Assembly (NCBI RefSeq): GCF_003049525.1
Contig: NZ_PYWL01000004.1
Location: 124,001 to 188,000 of the forward strand
Reading direction: 5' to 3'
Length of the DNA: 64,000 nucleotides
Origin: Lysinibacillus fusiformis
GTDB taxonomy: Bacteria > Bacillota > Bacilli > Bacillales_A > Planococcaceae
This document shows positions 7,538 to 17,570 of the stretch, one piece after another. The position numbers and the translations under genes are program-made. Position 1 is the first letter of the stretch; each line of letters starts with the position of its first letter. The notes beneath the pieces are model-generated. The model did not search any database. It was not told where the DNA came from and saw only the letters and a program-made list of their open reading frames with translations.

Positions 7538-8176
7538 ATTAAGAAGAAATTGTGGTTGATCATGAGTGTCTTGGCATTTTTAATAGCGGGCTATTCTATC
7601 GTTCAATATATTGTGTTGGATGCACAGCAAGCAGGTTTTGTTCAATTAAAGCTTATGCTAAATGCTACTTTACACTCATTGTGGTTCATCGTGCTGTATA
7701 TTCATATTATTTTCGGAGTGTTAGCGTTAATAATTGGTCCTTTTACCTTGTCCTCAAAATTAAGAGAGAACAATGTAAAACGTCATCGAATATTGGGGAA
7801 ACTATATTGTGCCAGTATTTTGTTCGGCGGTAGTGCAGGTCTTTATTTAGCATTCAACGCCACAGGGGGATGGGTCTCGCAATTGGGCTTTGGTTTATTA
7901 TCGATAGGTTGGTTATTGACAATGTTGCAAGCGCTCATAAAAATCAAACATCGAAACATTCAAGCTCATCAAAAATGGATGCTAAGAAATTATGCTTTAA
8001 CGTTTGCGGCAGTGACCTTACGTATCTGGTTACCTCTGTTTACCATCCTATACGGGGATGAAAATTTTCAGTATTATTATGCTGTTATTGCTTGGTTATG
8101 TTGGGTACCGAATTTAATCGTAATCGAATGGTATATCCGGCGTAAACTCGGACCATTTCTTGCGAACATACATTGA
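7538..8176 (+). CDS. DUF2306 membrane protein, probable AUU start
   Basis: This membrane protein has about six helices. YIHIIFGVLALIIGPFTL and NNVKRHRILGKLY, followed by QAHQKWMLRNYALTFAAVTLRIWLP, match DUF2306, a family of unknown function with conserved His and Arg residues. The only well-spaced ribosome site (AAAGGAG, 7523-7529) points to ATT at 7538, giving I/M-KKKLWLIMSVLAFLIAGY with the expected positive N-terminus. The alternatives TTG 7550 and ATG 7562 are 20 or more bases away. The start call is an inference; the frame and family are secure. Confidence 0.75.
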   Translation: MKKKLWLIMSVLAFLIAGYSIVQYIVLDAQQAGFVQLKLMLNATLHSLWFIVLYIHIIFGVLALIIGPFTLSSKLRENNVKRHRILGKLYCASILFGGSAGLYLAFNATGGWVSQLGFGLLSIGWLLTMLQALIKIKHRNIQAHQKWMLRNYALTFAAVTLRIWLPLFTILYGDENFQYYYAVIAWLCWVPNLIVIEWYIRRKLGPFLANIH

Positions 8177-8187
8177 AATATAATCAG

Positions 8188-8221
8188 ACATTGAGTTCTC
8201 AATAGAGCCCAATGTTTTTTT
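8188..8221 (+). terminator. Terminator after the DUF2306 gene
   Basis: ACATTG pairs with CAATGT around a 16-base loop and is followed by seven T residues. Confidence 0.65.
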
Positions 8222-8344
8222 AGGTTATGGCCAAATTCAAAAGCATTTGTATATTAATTAACTAATTAGTCAATAAACTAGGTGCATTAATTATCCCTAT
8301 AGTAAATTTTCGAATATGATGCAAAAGAATGGGAGGTGAAATGT

Positions 8345-10321
<1,977 letters not shown>

Positions 10322-10341
10322 TGTCGTTTAATGAGACTCAT

Positions 10342-10880
10342 TTAATATAGGAAAATCTGCAAATTGTCATGTTGATCGATGGTTGCTAAGAGTATATTTT
10401 TTATATTTACTTGATGAGTTGTCGTTAGTTGTTCATGTAACCAGTCTTTCGTATGTTTAGGTTTTGTAGCCCATGATAATCAATCTTTCCTTCTTTAATA
10501 AGAATAATTGGTAGAAAAAAGGGCTGAGATTTTAGGTTCAAATCTGTACGCGTAGTTGTTTGGAGTTGTGTATGCAAAAAACTAGAGATTGATTCGTCTG
10601 ATTCCCATAAAGCAAGCGCAACATTTTGAACCTCTTCTATTTTTCCCCTTCATTCGGTTAATAAAAAAGCCAGCCGATATATCGAGCTTTACGTAAGTTT
10701 TCAGATAGGATTTCCTCTTTTAAATAAGGGGGATAGGCAATAATATTACCAAGAGATGACTAAGGCAAAGTTCAATAGTCTTAGTTGTAAAATAATCAAA
10801 GAGTAAAAAGAAAAAGGCTACAATTGCTCGAAGTACCCATTGAATGGCAGTACTTTCGATTTTGGAAAAAATTCACATGA
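10342..10880 (-). pseudogene. DUF421 (YetF-like) membrane protein, multiply frameshifted
   Basis: Reverse-strand pieces of one DUF421 protein are spread over several frames. They are, in order, IQWVLRAIVAFFFLLF (about 10800-10850), LLNFALVIS, LGNIIAYPPYLKEEILSENL, QPFFLPIILIKEGKIDYHGL, and KHTKDWLHEQLTTTHQVNI through to the TAA at 10342. At least three frame changes and an in-frame stop separate them, and no start codon with a ribosome site remains. Intact family members are roughly 220 residues with N-terminal membrane helices and a soluble C-terminal domain. The order and spacing match, so this is a decayed gene and not noise. Confidence 0.7.
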
Positions 10881-10952
10881 CACATTCAATCTATATTGTT
10901 AAAATAGAAAGAGTAATTATTTAGAAAATTTAATAAAATCAGGGGAGTCTGT

Positions 10953-11981
10953 ATGGATACAAAATTACATAACATCATAATGGACATTCAACAGAAGGTT
11001 GATTTTTCAGGGACAGTGCTTGTGGAGAATCGAGAGAAGGGTGTCTTAGTCAATCAAAGCTTTGGGTATGCTAATCGTTCTGAGCAAATCAAAAATCAGG
11101 CAAAAACTCGTTTTGGTATTGCTTCTGGTTGTAAAATTTTTACGGCAATAGCTATTTGTCAGCTAATAGAACAAGGGAAACTTTCGTTTGATACGAAATT
11201 ACATGAATACCTTAACCATCATTTTGACTATTTTGATCAGGATATAACGATTCATCATTTATTGACGCATACTTCTGGAATACCAGATTATTTTGATGAG
11301 GAAGAAATGGAAGATTTTGAAGAGTTATGGGTGGAAAATCCTATGTATCATCTTCGAACATTGAGTGATTTTTTACCGTTATTTCAAAATCGCCCTATGA
11401 AATATAAAGTAGGCGATAGATTTCATTACAACAATGCTGGCTATATTTTATTAGGATTAATTGTCGAGCAAACATCTGGATTGGTTTTTTCAGATTACAT
11501 TCAACAATATATTTTTGATCGAGTGAAAATGACGGAATCAGGCTATTTCTCGTTGGATGCTCTGCCGTCAAACACAGCCTTAGGTTACATCGACAATCCA
11601 GATGGTACATGGAAAACAAATATTTACTCATTACCCGTAAAGGGGGGTTCTGATGGGGGAGCATTTGTCACAGTAGGTGATATGGCGAAGTTTTGGCGTG
11701 CCCTGATGAATTTTGAACTTTTAAATGAAGATTTAACGCAGCAACTTCTAACAGTACATGTAGAAACGAGTGGAAATAATGGCTATGGACATGGTGTATG
11801 GATTAAGAAAAATAGCAAACCATCTATTCTGAAATATCATGTTATGGGGTACGATCCTGGGGTCTGCTTCCACTCAGCATATTATCCAGAATCCTCTTTC
11901 AAGGTTGTGATTTGTTCCAATAAATCAAATGGAGCCATTGATATTATGAAAGGAATAGAAGAGGCGTTAATTTCAATTTAA
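10953..11981 (+). CDS. Beta-lactamase/penicillin-binding-like serine hydrolase
   Basis: The 342-residue protein follows AGGGGAG. The class C/DD-peptidase motifs are in place: SGCK (SxxK) at about 58-61, HHLLTHTSGIPDYF near 110, YNN (YxN) at about 160-162, and a C-terminal GHGVW corresponding to the KTG/HxG region. No signal peptide is visible, so it is probably cytoplasmic, as in esterase-like members. The substrate is unknown; peptidase, esterase and drug-hydrolase roles all occur in this family. It is monocistronic. Confidence 0.8.
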   Translation: MDTKLHNIIMDIQQKVDFSGTVLVENREKGVLVNQSFGYANRSEQIKNQAKTRFGIASGCKIFTAIAICQLIEQGKLSFDTKLHEYLNHHFDYFDQDITIHHLLTHTSGIPDYFDEEEMEDFEELWVENPMYHLRTLSDFLPLFQNRPMKYKVGDRFHYNNAGYILLGLIVEQTSGLVFSDYIQQYIFDRVKMTESGYFSLDALPSNTALGYIDNPDGTWKTNIYSLPVKGGSDGGAFVTVGDMAKFWRALMNFELLNEDLTQQLLTVHVETSGNNGYGHGVWIKKNSKPSILKYHVMGYDPGVCFHSAYYPESSFKVVICSNKSNGAIDIMKGIEEALISI

Positions 11982-12013
11982 GAGACTTGAACTGTGCGTA
12001 TTTTATACAAAAA

Positions 12014-12319
12014 TTAAGAGGAAAATCGATTTTGTTTTTTTAATTTTTTTTGCTTATAAGTAATATAAGAGGTTTTCAACGCAGCATAACTACCAATGGC
12101 CGCATAGCCATAAAACCAGCCCATAAATAGACCCGCTAACAAATTGTGGCGATGGCTGATGAAGATGGAAATGAGTAAGCCGATAACTAAAGCGATGGAG
12201 GGTACCCAAAAAGATTTAATATGGCAAAGCCTCTTCATCATCTGTGTTAGAATCATCACCACTGGAACGGCAATGACGGCATCCCAAAAGTTCGTATGTA
12301 TGAGTGGGAAATGTTCCAT
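12014..12319 (-). CDS. Small multi-pass membrane protein
   Basis: The product is 101 residues from ATG 12319, with GAGG eight bases upstream; the upstream GTG at 12328 is part of that site. Three hydrophobic segments are visible (FWDAVIAVPVVMILTQMM, WVPSIALVIGLLISIFI, LLAGLFMGWFYGYAAIGSYA), then a Lys-rich tail (KQKKLKKQNR). The shape is holin-like but there are no phage neighbours, and I do not recognise the family. It is divergent from the P-loop kinase gene at 12414. Confidence 0.6.
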   Translation of the reverse strand: MEHFPLIHTNFWDAVIAVPVVMILTQMMKRLCHIKSFWVPSIALVIGLLISIFISHRHNLLAGLFMGWFYGYAAIGSYAALKTSYITYKQKKLKKQNRFSS

Positions 12320-12413
12320 ACTTTTCACCTCGATTAGAATGATTTACAACTATTGTTAGCTGTAAACATGATTTTATACTCAAAATGACGGAGCATTTCC
12401 TAGGAGGTAACGA

Positions 12414-12974
12414 ATGAAATTTGTTCTTATATTTGGTCCTCAAGCTGTTGGAAAAATGACAGTCGGGCAGGAATTAGCTAAAATAACAGGCTTAAAGCTA
12501 TTTCATAATCATATGACGATTGATTTAGTTAGTCATTTTTTTGACTATGGTACGAAAGAGGGGAAAAGGCTAGTCAATTTGTTTCGACAGGAGATATTCG
12601 AAGAAGTTTCAGCTAGTCATTTATATGGATTGATTTTCACCTATGTTTGGGCGTTTGATTGTCAAGAGGATTGGGACTATGTGAAGCAAGTTACTGAGCT
12701 TTTTGAATCCAAAGGTGGCATGGTGTACTATGTAGAACTTGAGGCTGTTTTAGAGGAGAGACTTCAGCGTAATAAAGGATCTAATAGACTTGAGCATAAA
12801 CCTTCAAAAAGGGATCTTGCTTGGTCTGAACAGGACTTATTAACCTCTGTAGAAAATTACAGATTGAATTCAGTCGATGGCGAAATCCAATTTCCCAATT
12901 ATATAAAGATAGAGAGCACAAATTTAAGTGCGGAAGATGTTGCAAAAATGGTCCAAGAAAAATTCCGGTTATAA
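12414..12974 (+). CDS. P-loop (shikimate/nucleotide kinase-like) protein
   Basis: The 186-residue protein starts after TAGGAGG. It opens with a Walker A loop, FGPQAVGKMTVGQELA, and FHNHMTIDLV follows, as in small AAA-type kinases of unknown substrate. A lid-like segment (RLQRNKGSNRLEHKPSKRD) contains the basic residues expected for phosphate handling. It resembles uncharacterised AAA_33/shikimate-kinase-fold proteins of Bacillus. A strong terminator lies 4 bases past the stop and also serves the convergent GerC gene. Confidence 0.7.
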   Translation: MKFVLIFGPQAVGKMTVGQELAKITGLKLFHNHMTIDLVSHFFDYGTKEGKRLVNLFRQEIFEEVSASHLYGLIFTYVWAFDCQEDWDYVKQVTELFESKGGMVYYVELEAVLEERLQRNKGSNRLEHKPSKRDLAWSEQDLLTSVENYRLNSVDGEIQFPNYIKIESTNLSAEDVAKMVQEKFRL

Positions 12975-12978
12975 GAAA

Positions 12979-13001
12979 AAACGCTTGGCTCCCAAGCGTT
13001 T
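12979..13001. terminator. Bidirectional terminator
   Basis: AAACGCTTGG pairs with CCAAGCGTTT around CTC, with A- and T-runs on both sides. It serves the P-loop gene (+) and, after frame correction, the orphan GerC gene (-), whose ancestral stop is at 13004. Confidence 0.85.
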
Positions 13002-13065
13002 TTTTATTCAGAAGAACCAGTTTTTTTAATTTTAATGATTTCAGAAAACGTTTTGCGCCCTGGGT

Positions 13066-14181
13066 TTATTTGCGAAACATCAATAGAAATTTTGCGAATA
13101 GTATTCTCTTGTAAAGGGATTTTTCCATCTTTCTCCAACTTTTCCATACTTTGACTTTGTCGCGATAAAGTACCTCTGATAATCGAAAAATATCTACATC
13201 TAATTTTAATCCCTCATTATAGGTCTCGCGGATTTCCTTTTTCACTTCCTTAATAATCTGCTTCTTCAGTTCTTTTTCGCTAACTTTTCCTTTAAAGCCA
13301 TTGACGGTTGCACGAAGTTTTAATTCGACATCAAAATAAACTTCCTCTTTGTTCACTACAGGTATTTTTTTGACTTGTAATTTGTCAATACTGACGGTTA
13401 ACTCTTCTTTACCATCTGTTCTCAATTTAAAGGTGATTTCTCCTCGGTTTGTGTAATTATGCATCCATTGATTACCTCGGGCAGCATTATCCTTCACAAA
13501 TCCTTTTAAGCCGTCTTTCGATAAAATGCCGACACCTGAAAAATAGGTTTCCTCTACATTTTCCTCGTCCGTTTGCCAATCTTTCCTAATGGATACATAA
13601 GGTACTGTCACTTCGTGGTTAGGCTCATTTAATCCAATAACGATTTCTCGTAAATTTTTTGGTTCAACAAACGTTTCCTGTTCTGTTGGGTTAATCGGGT
13701 TACTTAGCTTTGAGGAAGACAGTGAATTTTTTAATATTGGTGAGACAAGGAGGACATCGTGCACTGGATCCTTTGTACAATACATCCAAATTTGATACCT
13801 TGTATCTCGAAAACGAATAAACGTATCAATAACGGGGATAAATCGCTCATTTTCCATGGCACTCTCCGAGAAAATGATATATCTCATATGCCCCCAAAAA
13901 ATTTGCTGGTCAGATGATCGATACAATTTGTAGATAGCCTCTTCTACGGTTCTTCCTTTAGCACGACCGATTTCAGCAGGCTCAGCATTTGAACTAGGTT
14001 GAACCGATTTTGCGACATCAGCAAAATTGATAATTTGTAAATAGACCTCATATTCATCATCAACGTAATCAACACCGACTGCATTGATATAGTACATTCT
14101 TTGTGGCTCTGTAATATCCCAGCAACCTGCGAGCAGGGTTGTTAGAAAAATCATTACTATAAATTTGAAGGTTGTTTTCAT
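13066..14181 (-). CDS. Ger(x)C germinant-receptor lipoprotein, orphan, frameshifted near its C-terminus
   Basis: 371 residues as read. A lipobox (TTLLAGCWD) puts the lipidated Cys at about 20, and the body has the GerC pattern (RMYYINAVGVDYVDDEYEV, GRTVEEAIYKLYRSSDQQIFWGH). GerC is the lipoprotein subunit of nutrient germinant receptors. The last 30 residues are out of family: after VKVWK the frame slips. A second frame gives LEKDGKIPLQENTIRKISID, then VSQINPGRKTFSEIIKIKK and a stop at 13004, immediately before the terminator. One A missing from the run at 13140-13143 explains it. No GerA or GerB gene is adjacent. Confidence 0.8.
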   Translation of the reverse strand: MKTTFKFIVMIFLTTLLAGCWDITEPQRMYYINAVGVDYVDDEYEVYLQIINFADVAKSVQPSSNAEPAEIGRAKGRTVEEAIYKLYRSSDQQIFWGHMRYIIFSESAMENERFIPVIDTFIRFRDTRYQIWMYCTKDPVHDVLLVSPILKNSLSSSKLSNPINPTEQETFVEPKNLREIVIGLNEPNHEVTVPYVSIRKDWQTDEENVEETYFSGVGILSKDGLKGFVKDNAARGNQWMHNYTNRGEITFKLRTDGKEELTVSIDKLQVKKIPVVNKEEVYFDVELKLRATVNGFKGKVSEKELKKQIIKEVKKEIRETYNEGLKLDVDIFRLSEVLYRDKVKVWKSWRKMEKSLYKRILFAKFLLMFRK

Positions 14182-14335
14182 CGTTTCTCCACTCTCAAGT
14201 AGCTATTTTATAATAGTAGCTTGGACAAAAGCTGGTGTTTTTATAAAAAAATGTAGGGTATTTTAATACGTTTTGATTGTTTATAAGCCAAAGGGAAAAT
14301 GAATTGAAGAAAATGAAAAAATTTATTATTTTATA
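14182..14335. other. Promoter region of the orphan GerC gene
   Basis: It contains an interrupted palindrome, AGCTA at 14201-14205 and TAGCT at 14217-14221, spanning TATTATAA-like -10 sequence on the minus strand. GTGGAG precedes ATG 14181. No other feature. Confidence 0.35.
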
Positions 14336-14463
14336 TGTAACTTTTTTTAGCGGAATACGACTAATCCATTAGTAGAATACAAAAAAACTGAAGCAAAGTA
14401 GTAAAATTCACTTTTCACAAAATGACCAGGGCTCACGATCGAGCACCTGGTCATTTTGTGTTT
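14336..14463 (+). ncRNA. Hairpin element, copy 1 (candidate small RNA or repeat)
   Basis: The element begins TGTAACTTTTTTTAGCG, contains ACTAAT-CC-ATTAGT, and ends with a 15-bp perfect stem (14416-14430 with 14446-14460) whose loop holds GCTC/GAGC. A related copy lies at 16807-16938 with the same order of blocks and an A-T/T-A swap inside the long stem. Strand is not proven. It lies between the 3' end of the MATE gene and the 5' side of the orphan GerC gene. Confidence 0.45.
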
Positions 14464-14504
14464 ATCGAAAAAAGGACATGCGTTATTTGCATATCCTCAG
14501 TTCT

Positions 14505-15881
14505 TTAATCGTTAAGCATAGCTTTTAATGTTCGTTTTTGCCAACCTAGCTTGAAGTAAGCATACTGCATAATGAAATGTACACAGAAGGTAATTGGGTA
14601 GGCTAACCATACACCATTTAAGTCTAGTGAAGTGTGGTGAGATAGTAGGAACGCTAATGGTACCTCAACTACCCAAATCGTAATGACTAAGAAAATTGTC
14701 GGCCATAAAACGACACCTGTTGCACGCATCGTAGCTGAAACCGTTTGTGTATGCCCAAAAATTAAATAACTCCAAAAGGCGATATATAAATAATTTTTGG
14801 CAATGAGCACAGTATCATGTGAATCGATAAAGAAGGCCAAAATTGGCTCAGCAAATAGATACATGATCAGTATAATGGCGCCTCCTAAAAGATAATTGAT
14901 ACGGACACCCATTTGGCGAATTTTTTTAATCATTTCTGTAGAATTTGCACCTAATGCCTGTGCGACAAATACAGATGTAGCAATGGCAATACTCATCGCA
15001 GGTACCTGTGCATAGCTAGCGACCTGATTAACAACGCCGTAAGCCGCCGTCGCATTGGAGCCATAGACGTTGACAAAGCCAATGACAGCAATTTCTGCGA
15101 CAGAGATAGCGACCATACTAATACTAGAAGGAATCGCTAGCTTTAACAATGAAGCTAAAATATCTTTCTTCAATTTAAAATGCTGTAAAATAGATTTGTC
15201 TAAACGCAGTAAATGCTTTGTTTTATGCAAATATGCCAGTAACAAGATCATTGTTACTAGGTTTGATAAAACGGATGCATAAGCGGCACCATTTAAGCCA
15301 AATGCAGGCAAGCCAAACCAACCGAACAGTAATGGGGGAAGGAAGGCGATATTTAACACAACACTAATAACTAAAAATAGAAATGGTGTTTTGGAATCGC
15401 CAACTCCACGCATAAAGGTTGTATACACCATATACCAGAACATAATTGGTAACGTGAAGAATAAAATTTGCGCATAGCTAATACTCATGTCTAATATATT
15501 AGCTGGTGTTTGCATAAAACGTAAAATCCACTCAATAAAAAAGCCGCCAAAGATTGCCACAACAATGGATAAAATCGTTGTGAAGGCGAGCGTTACTCCA
15601 ACAACTTCCTTCATCTTAGCATGATTACCAGCCCCGAAAGTTTGCCCGACTAAAATGGAGCTACCTGATCCAATGCCAATGGCAAATGCCATTAAAAAGA
15701 AGAAAAATGGGAAAAAGGCTGAAATCGCTGCTAGTGCATCGACACCTAAATTACGCCCCACTAAAAACATGGCAAAAACCTGGCCAACGGATTGCAGGAC
15801 ATTCGCCAACATAACAGGAATTAAAAAATTAAAAAAGGCTTTCTTAAGTTGTTGATCATCTTGTAACATTTGTGCATTCAT
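14505..15881 (-). CDS. MATE-family multidrug/Na+ efflux transporter
   Basis: 458 residues from ATG 15881 (AGAGG upstream). It has twelve membrane segments in two homologous halves: FFNFLIPVMLANVLQSVGQV and LLKLAIPSSISMVAISVAEI mark the starts of the halves. GRNLGVDALAAISAFFPFFF and the GSGSSILVGQTFGAG motif are typical. Cation-coupled export of drugs or metabolites is the family role. It lies 20 bases after the DUF6530-like gene and is very likely in one operon with it under the palindromic site at 16407. Confidence 0.88.
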   Translation of the reverse strand: MNAQMLQDDQQLKKAFFNFLIPVMLANVLQSVGQVFAMFLVGRNLGVDALAAISAFFPFFFFLMAFAIGIGSGSSILVGQTFGAGNHAKMKEVVGVTLAFTTILSIVVAIFGGFFIEWILRFMQTPANILDMSISYAQILFFTLPIMFWYMVYTTFMRGVGDSKTPFLFLVISVVLNIAFLPPLLFGWFGLPAFGLNGAAYASVLSNLVTMILLLAYLHKTKHLLRLDKSILQHFKLKKDILASLLKLAIPSSISMVAISVAEIAVIGFVNVYGSNATAAYGVVNQVASYAQVPAMSIAIATSVFVAQALGANSTEMIKKIRQMGVRINYLLGGAIILIMYLFAEPILAFFIDSHDTVLIAKNYLYIAFWSYLIFGHTQTVSATMRATGVVLWPTIFLVITIWVVEVPLAFLLSHHTSLDLNGVWLAYPITFCVHFIMQYAYFKLGWQKRTLKAMLND

Positions 15882-15901
15882 CAATAGGTTCCTCTTGAGT
15901 T

Positions 15902-16381
15902 TTAATAACCCATTTCTTTTAAGATTCGTGACAATGTGCGCAGTCGTTCACCGATTAGCTCACCATCATTATTTAACGCTTGCTGAAAAAGTTGAATATC
16001 TTCATTGATTTGCTCATTTTCTGTGCAAACTTCCACAGTCATGGCATCTCCCTGTAAGCCTACACGCTTAATCACAGGGTTTTCTTCATCATATAAATGT
16101 TCGAAGCGATAGGCATCTTTAAAATGAAGTTGTGCCTCACATACTAAAATAGCAAGGTCCAGCACACGATGCAGGGGAAGTTCTTCTGATTGACGAGACC
16201 ATTTACCACCAGTATGGCGCCAAACTTTCGCTGAAATATCCACCTTTCCTCTGTCATTCCACTGTGCTAAACCGAGAGAAAGCCCTTGAGCATCAGTTTG
16301 ATAAGCTGTACGCCCATCAATATTGGCATAGTTTTCGGCAACAATTACGGGTTTATGTTTTAAATGTGTTGGGATGTTCAT
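15902..16381 (-). CDS. DUF6530-like protein
   Basis: The 159-residue soluble protein has AAGGAG before ATG 16381. Its start (MNIPTHLKHKPVIVAENYAN) and LSLGLAQWNDRGKVDISAKV with WSRQSEELPLHRVLDLAILV match a conserved uncharacterised family that I know as DUF6530. There are no catalytic motifs I can name. It is the first gene of a two-gene operon with the MATE pump, which hints at a joint, repressor-controlled response. Family label from memory. Confidence 0.65.
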   Translation of the reverse strand: MNIPTHLKHKPVIVAENYANIDGRTAYQTDAQGLSLGLAQWNDRGKVDISAKVWRHTGGKWSRQSEELPLHRVLDLAILVCEAQLHFKDAYRFEHLYDEENPVIKRVGLQGDAMTVEVCTENEQINEDIQLFQQALNNDGELIGERLRTLSRILKEMGY

Positions 16382-16406
16382 GTAAAAAAACTCCTTATCA
16401 TTTGAA

Positions 16407-16437
16407 TTTAGTAATTTACTAAATTACTGCTTTAGTA
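16407..16437 (-). promoter_or_regulatory. Palindromic operator before the DUF6530-MATE operon
   Basis: TTTAGTA-ATT-TACTAAA (16407-16423) is a perfect 7+7 palindrome 26 bases upstream of the start codon. A further TTTAGTA half-site lies at 16431-16437. The layout suggests a TetR- or MarR-type repressor site overlapping the promoter. No regulator gene is adjacent. Confidence 0.55.
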
Positions 16438-16440
16438 AAT

Positions 16441-16806
16441 TTAGCATTAGGGACTTCATAAGTCAATCCAAAAATTAGTGGCGTTTACCTGTATGACATT
16501 GGCCAAACAATATAACGCAAGACAAATGGAGGGTTTTAGTGCCTGTTTTTGTGAACCTAGGTTTACCCTGTTTTTCTGGATAAATCGTATCGGTGTATGG
16601 AGCGATATTATACATATTGCATAGGCAATTCAAAGGATTATGAAATATACATGTATGGGGAGGAGTATGTACAAGCAGCATGTAGGAATCTACTTAAAAG
16701 TATGCTAAATGCTTTTGACTATGTCTTGTGATTTATTCTTATCGCTTGCCTTGAAGGAATCGTTTAGGTGGTTATCCAAAAGGTATAAAAAATTTTTAAC
16801 ATTAGC
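16441..16806. other. Gap without recognised genes
   Basis: Only very short frames are present, for example 13 codons after GGGGAGGAG near 16660. No RNA motif recognised before the element at 16807. Confidence 0.35.
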
Positions 16807-16938
16807 TGTAACTTTTCTAGCGTGAACACGACTACTGTAATAGTAGGATACAAAAACTAAAGCAAACTAGTAAGTTTCACTTTTCACAAAAAGACCAGGA
16901 CTCCCAGTAAGGTGAGCATCCTGGTCTTTTTGTGTTTA
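16807..16938 (+). ncRNA. Hairpin element, copy 2 (candidate small RNA or repeat)
   Basis: It aligns block for block with 14336-14463: TGTAACTTTTCTAGCG, CGACTACTGTAATAGTAG, GATACAAAAACTAAAGCAAA, then a 16-bp perfect stem (16885-16900 with 16919-16934). Compared with copy 1, the stem has exchanged a T-A pair for an A-T pair and gained one pair, so pairing is kept while sequence drifts. Confidence 0.45.
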
Positions 16939-17072
16939 GAGAAGAGATTGCCTGTAATTTCATCGATTTTCATGATAGTATGGAATAAACATTTAGAAAT
17001 TTCTTACAAAAATATACGTAGGAATTAGATAGTTCGTATGATTTGTTTCATTAAACAAAGAGGTGAATAAGG

Positions 17073-17543
17073 ATGGAAGTAGTATATTTTGCAGGTGGTT
17101 GCTTATGGGGAGTACAAGCTTTTATAAAAAACTTACCTGGCGTTAAGTTTACAGAGGCAGGAAGAGCCAATGGAACAAGTTATACCCTTGAGGGGGATTA
17201 TGATGGGTATGCCGAATGCGTAAAAACAGGATTTGATCCTTCCGTTGTAACCATCCAGGAGTTAATGGGGTATTTTTTTGAAATTATTGATCCTTACAGT
17301 TTGAATAAACAAGGACAGGATGTTGGCGAGAAATACAGAACGGGAGTTTATAGTGAAAATCCGGAACACTTACTAGAGGCGAAGGCGTTTCTTGGGGAAA
17401 GAAATGATTACGATTTGATCGTTGTTGAAGTATTACCTCTTACGAATTATGTGAGAAGTGCAGAAGAACATCAAGATAGGTTAGCAAAATGTCCAAATGA
17501 TTATTGTCATATTCCAGAAGAACTATTAAATAAATATAAGTAA
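17073..17543 (+). CDS. msrA: MsrA-type peptide methionine-S-sulfoxide reductase
   Basis: 156 residues after AGAGGTG. Reduces methionine-S-sulfoxide in proteins. The nucleophile lies in GGCLWGVQ (Cys at about 10); YAEC carries the conserved acid, and DPYSLNKQGQDVGEKYRTGV is the family signature. KCPNDYC near the end could supply resolving cysteines. Two positions differ from the usual GCFWGVE: Phe to Leu and Glu to Gln. It is shorter than many MsrA proteins but complete. A Nudix gene follows 27 bases downstream, so probably an operon. Confidence 0.82.
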   Translation: MEVVYFAGGCLWGVQAFIKNLPGVKFTEAGRANGTSYTLEGDYDGYAECVKTGFDPSVVTIQELMGYFFEIIDPYSLNKQGQDVGEKYRTGVYSENPEHLLEAKAFLGERNDYDLIVVEVLPLTNYVRSAEEHQDRLAKCPNDYCHIPEELLNKYK

Positions 17544-17570
17544 GAGAGATGATTATTTTCGGAGGAAAAA

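Noticed and set aside
16640-16720. 13-codon ORF after GGGGAGGAG
   Set aside because: Too short, with no neighbouring gene to couple to and no recognisable sequence.
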